Shown here piece after piece: positions 62,105-64,000 of a stretch of DNA of 64,000 nt (positions are counted from its first letter, which is position 1; each line of letters begins with the position of its first letter). The translations under genes were made by a program, and so were the position numbers. The notes beneath the pieces were generated by a model. That model was not told the DNA's origin, made no database searches, and saw only the letters and a program-made list of their open reading frames with translations. The DNA lies in contig JAMKCF010000015.1 in the NCBI GenBank assembly GCA_023634235.1, positions 3,511,698 to 3,575,697 of the forward strand, written 5' to 3'. The DNA is from Pisaster brevispinus. Its lineage: Eukaryota; Echinodermata; Asteroidea; Forcipulatida; Asteriidae.

Positions 62105-62175
62105 ACGCACCGGACTCAAGCTCTGGTGTTTCTGATCAGTCGAGTGTGGGTTCGAGTCCCGGTCTGGACACTTGT
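62105..62175 (+). mobile_element. tRNA-Leu SINE head fragment in the GRHPR-2 3' flank
   Basis: CACCGGACTCAAGCTCTGGT, GATCAGTCGAGTGTGG and GTTCGAGTCCCGGTCTGG match the heads at 18290 and 58790. It starts within 20 bp of the GRHPR-2 stop codon, so it may be part of the 3' UTR. Confidence 0.65.
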
Positions 62176-62227
62176 CTCACATGTAGGTTCCCGTACATTA
62201 ACACACTCTCTTACTCATGTACAAAAG

Positions 62228-62273
62228 GTGAGGGGAGGGTGAGGGTAGGGTGAGGGGAGGGGGGTGGAGGGTG
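62228..62273 (+). repeat. G-rich tract with G-quadruplex potential
   Basis: Repeated GGTGAGGGGAGGGTGAGGG blocks give more than four runs of three or more G within 46 bp. This fits the general G-quadruplex pattern. It lies downstream of the GRHPR-2 stop. Confidence 0.5.
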
Positions 62274-62445
62274 CCATGCCATGTATCGATTCTAGTGTCT
62301 ATACTCTTTTGACTCTTTGTGAGAGTTTTTTTTTAATGTCAGGGGCTTATGTGAGTTACATTGTTGGGTGGTTTTTAAGGTAGGAATTGTACTCTGTTTT
62401 TTTTTTTTTTTACAGTGTGGGGTTCACCCTACCATGTTTTTAGGA

Positions 62446-62604
62446 CTAAGGCCATTTTCGAAACCACGACTTGGGTTTGGGCTTGGGCGTGGGTTTGGGC
62501 TTGGGTTCTGTCACTTTTTGGGGAAATGTGCGCTTTCCTTATGAGACTTCAATCAGGTGGACTGAATCCAAACCCAAGCCAACTGGTTTCGAAATGGGCC
62601 TTAG
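62446..62604. mobile_element. MITE with G-run arms
   Basis: Left CTAAGGCCATTTTCGAAACC and right GGTTTCGAAATGGGCCTTAG are inverted. Just inside are five to six GGGTTTGGGCTTGGG-type runs on the left and CCAAACCCAAGCC on the right. It is related to 29730-29890. Confidence 0.7.
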
Positions 62605-63227
62605 ATTAAAGAAATGGGGCAGTAGCGAACTAATGGGAAAAGCCCACAATAACATTCCATGAAAGAGAAAATGTGTGTCGAGTTTACCCTGTCTAAGGGT
62701 TGATTTTCAATCAGCAACCCAACTCTTCTTTCAATTATTATTGTCTTCATATACTAATGTTAATTGTTTATTTTACTTTTGTTCTGAATGTTATTTAGGG
62801 AACTGTGTGAGAGTTTGGAATTACATGTTCTATTGAGTTGACTTGATGAAAGGTATTATACAGAGCTGACAAAATAGTCGCAGGCTGTGTTTCATGTGCA
62901 AAAATTGACCAAATGGCTTGAATTGGGCTTTCATTTTCAACAAATGTTCACCTTCCTCCGCATCGCTGTGCAACGGGTGGCGCTAACCCGCTGATGTACT
63001 TCCCACCCCACTCCCCCCCCCAAAATAAAAATATATATATACATTCGCTTCCGCAAAAAAAAAAATCCTGGTTACGGGCCTGATTGTCCATAATTTGTGA
63101 GTAACAATTGAAATCAGCTGTTGTGTTCAGGCTTTCAGATAGATCTACAGATTTCAAATCATTAAGCTTTCAGACAAAAAAAAAATAAATACAATTTTTC
63201 CTTACAAATTCTGTATAATACCTTTGA

Positions 63228-63585
63228 AGGCAGGGTATACTTTTGGTAATTACTCCACATACAAATGTACTCGGTAAGGAGCATTGAAGAGCTGTTTATA
63301 GTATAAACTAATGTGAGGAACAACTCCCTGTGGAGTAGTGTGATTTTAGAGACAGCGGACATTTTTCACCCCAAAATTTGAATCTGAGAAAGGCTTCAGC
63401 CTCGGGCATCTGAAAGCACACAATTCTATGCAACGCCGGCGTTTTGATTTATTTCGGCAATATTTTCTCACAACTTTCATTACCAATCGAGCCCAAATTT
63501 TAAAGTGTTCTTATTTTATGTGTATATTGGGATACACCAAGTGAGGATACTGGTCTTTGACAATTACCAAAAGTATACCCTGCCT
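63228..63585 (+). mobile_element. TTAA-type MITE, complete copy
   Basis: The left end AGGCAGGGTATACTTTTGG follows TTGA (a mutated TTAA). The right end CCAAAAGTATACCCTGCCT is followed by TTAA. Internal order is the same as at 2114-2467. Confidence 0.75.
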
Positions 63586-63589
63586 TTAA

Positions 63590-64000
63590 TTTAGTAATAG
63601 AAAGCCAGTTATTTGTATTTAAACTCCTGAATATGCCTAGGCCTATAATTATGAAGCAAAAATAAATATTTTTGTCAAATTCATCAGAATATTTTAACAA
63701 TTTTTTGTATAAAGAAATTATACCTAAAGCATTCTGGTTGAATTGGATGTAATAAAAGCCCAGATCTGAAATATTGGCAGTGTTGGCAGTGTTCATTGAT
63801 TGAGTCCATTAGGCGTACGACCCATGGGGCAAGGGGCAAGTGCCCGCCAAAATTAGGGCAAAACAGTGTGGAAAATTTCAGGCACAGCAAGAAAAGAAGG
63901 ACAAAAAATGGACAGAGAAAGCAAAAGAGTGTCTTCAGATCGGGCAAGTCAATCCCTCTTCCCCCCAACCAAAGAGTCCCCATACGCCCACGATTGCTGA
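63590..64000. other. Right edge of window, repeat-like, no gene recognised
   Basis: Sequence from about 63820 (GGGGCAAGGGGCAAGTGCCC, AGGCACAGCAAGAAAAGAAGG, GGGCAAGTCAATCCCTC) resembles 26880-27080 in inverted order, so it is probably a dispersed repeat cut by the window end. Confidence 0.4.

Overview
This is a 64 kb piece of an intron-rich, AT-rich animal nuclear genome with many repeats. Small GT-AG exons, dense tRNA-derived SINEs, non-LTR retrotransposon tails and very many palindromic miniature elements suggest a marine invertebrate deuterostome. An echinoderm, perhaps a sea star, is the most likely source. That is a judgement from repeat style and gene content and was not tested by alignment. 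Exon coordinates below were derived by hand from splice sites and reading-frame continuity.

Six host genes can be built. (1) A CISD1/mitoNEET-type CDGSH iron-sulfur protein (minus, 11080-12697). (2) A diverged UBE2D-class ubiquitin-conjugating enzyme (plus, 14859-19884). (3) A synaptotagmin-15/17-like double-C2 protein (plus, 27697-32161). (4) An executioner caspase (minus, 39267-44945). (5, 6) Two tandem glyoxylate/hydroxypyruvate reductase genes of the GRHPR type (plus, 46797-52050 and 55021-62085). The two GRHPR genes share an eight-exon structure and look as if exons 5-7 have been homogenised by gene conversion.

The rest is mostly transposon-derived. 4562-10745 is a 6.2 kb DNA transposon with 19-bp terminal inverted repeats and TTAA target duplications. 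It carries a decayed THAP-domain gene on the plus strand and a decayed gene on the minus strand that looks like the zinc-binding P2X7 C-terminal ('ballast') domain. A synaptotagmin intron holds a nearly perfect 312-bp inverted repeat, and each arm encodes a complete type I hammerhead ribozyme motif, as in Penelope-like elements or retrozymes. Intron 1 of the second GRHPR gene holds a 731-bp foldback element with a 9-bp target duplication. TTAA-flanked MITEs, MITEs with GGGCCCAATTT-type ends, elements with clustered GTCCCAACTATAGTTGGGAC palindromes, and SINEs derived from tRNA-Asn and tRNA-Leu recur throughout and are sometimes nested.

The genes show no sign of acting as a functional cluster. 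CISD and UBE2D are divergent, synaptotagmin and caspase are convergent, caspase and GRHPR-1 are divergent, and the GRHPR pair is a local tandem duplication.
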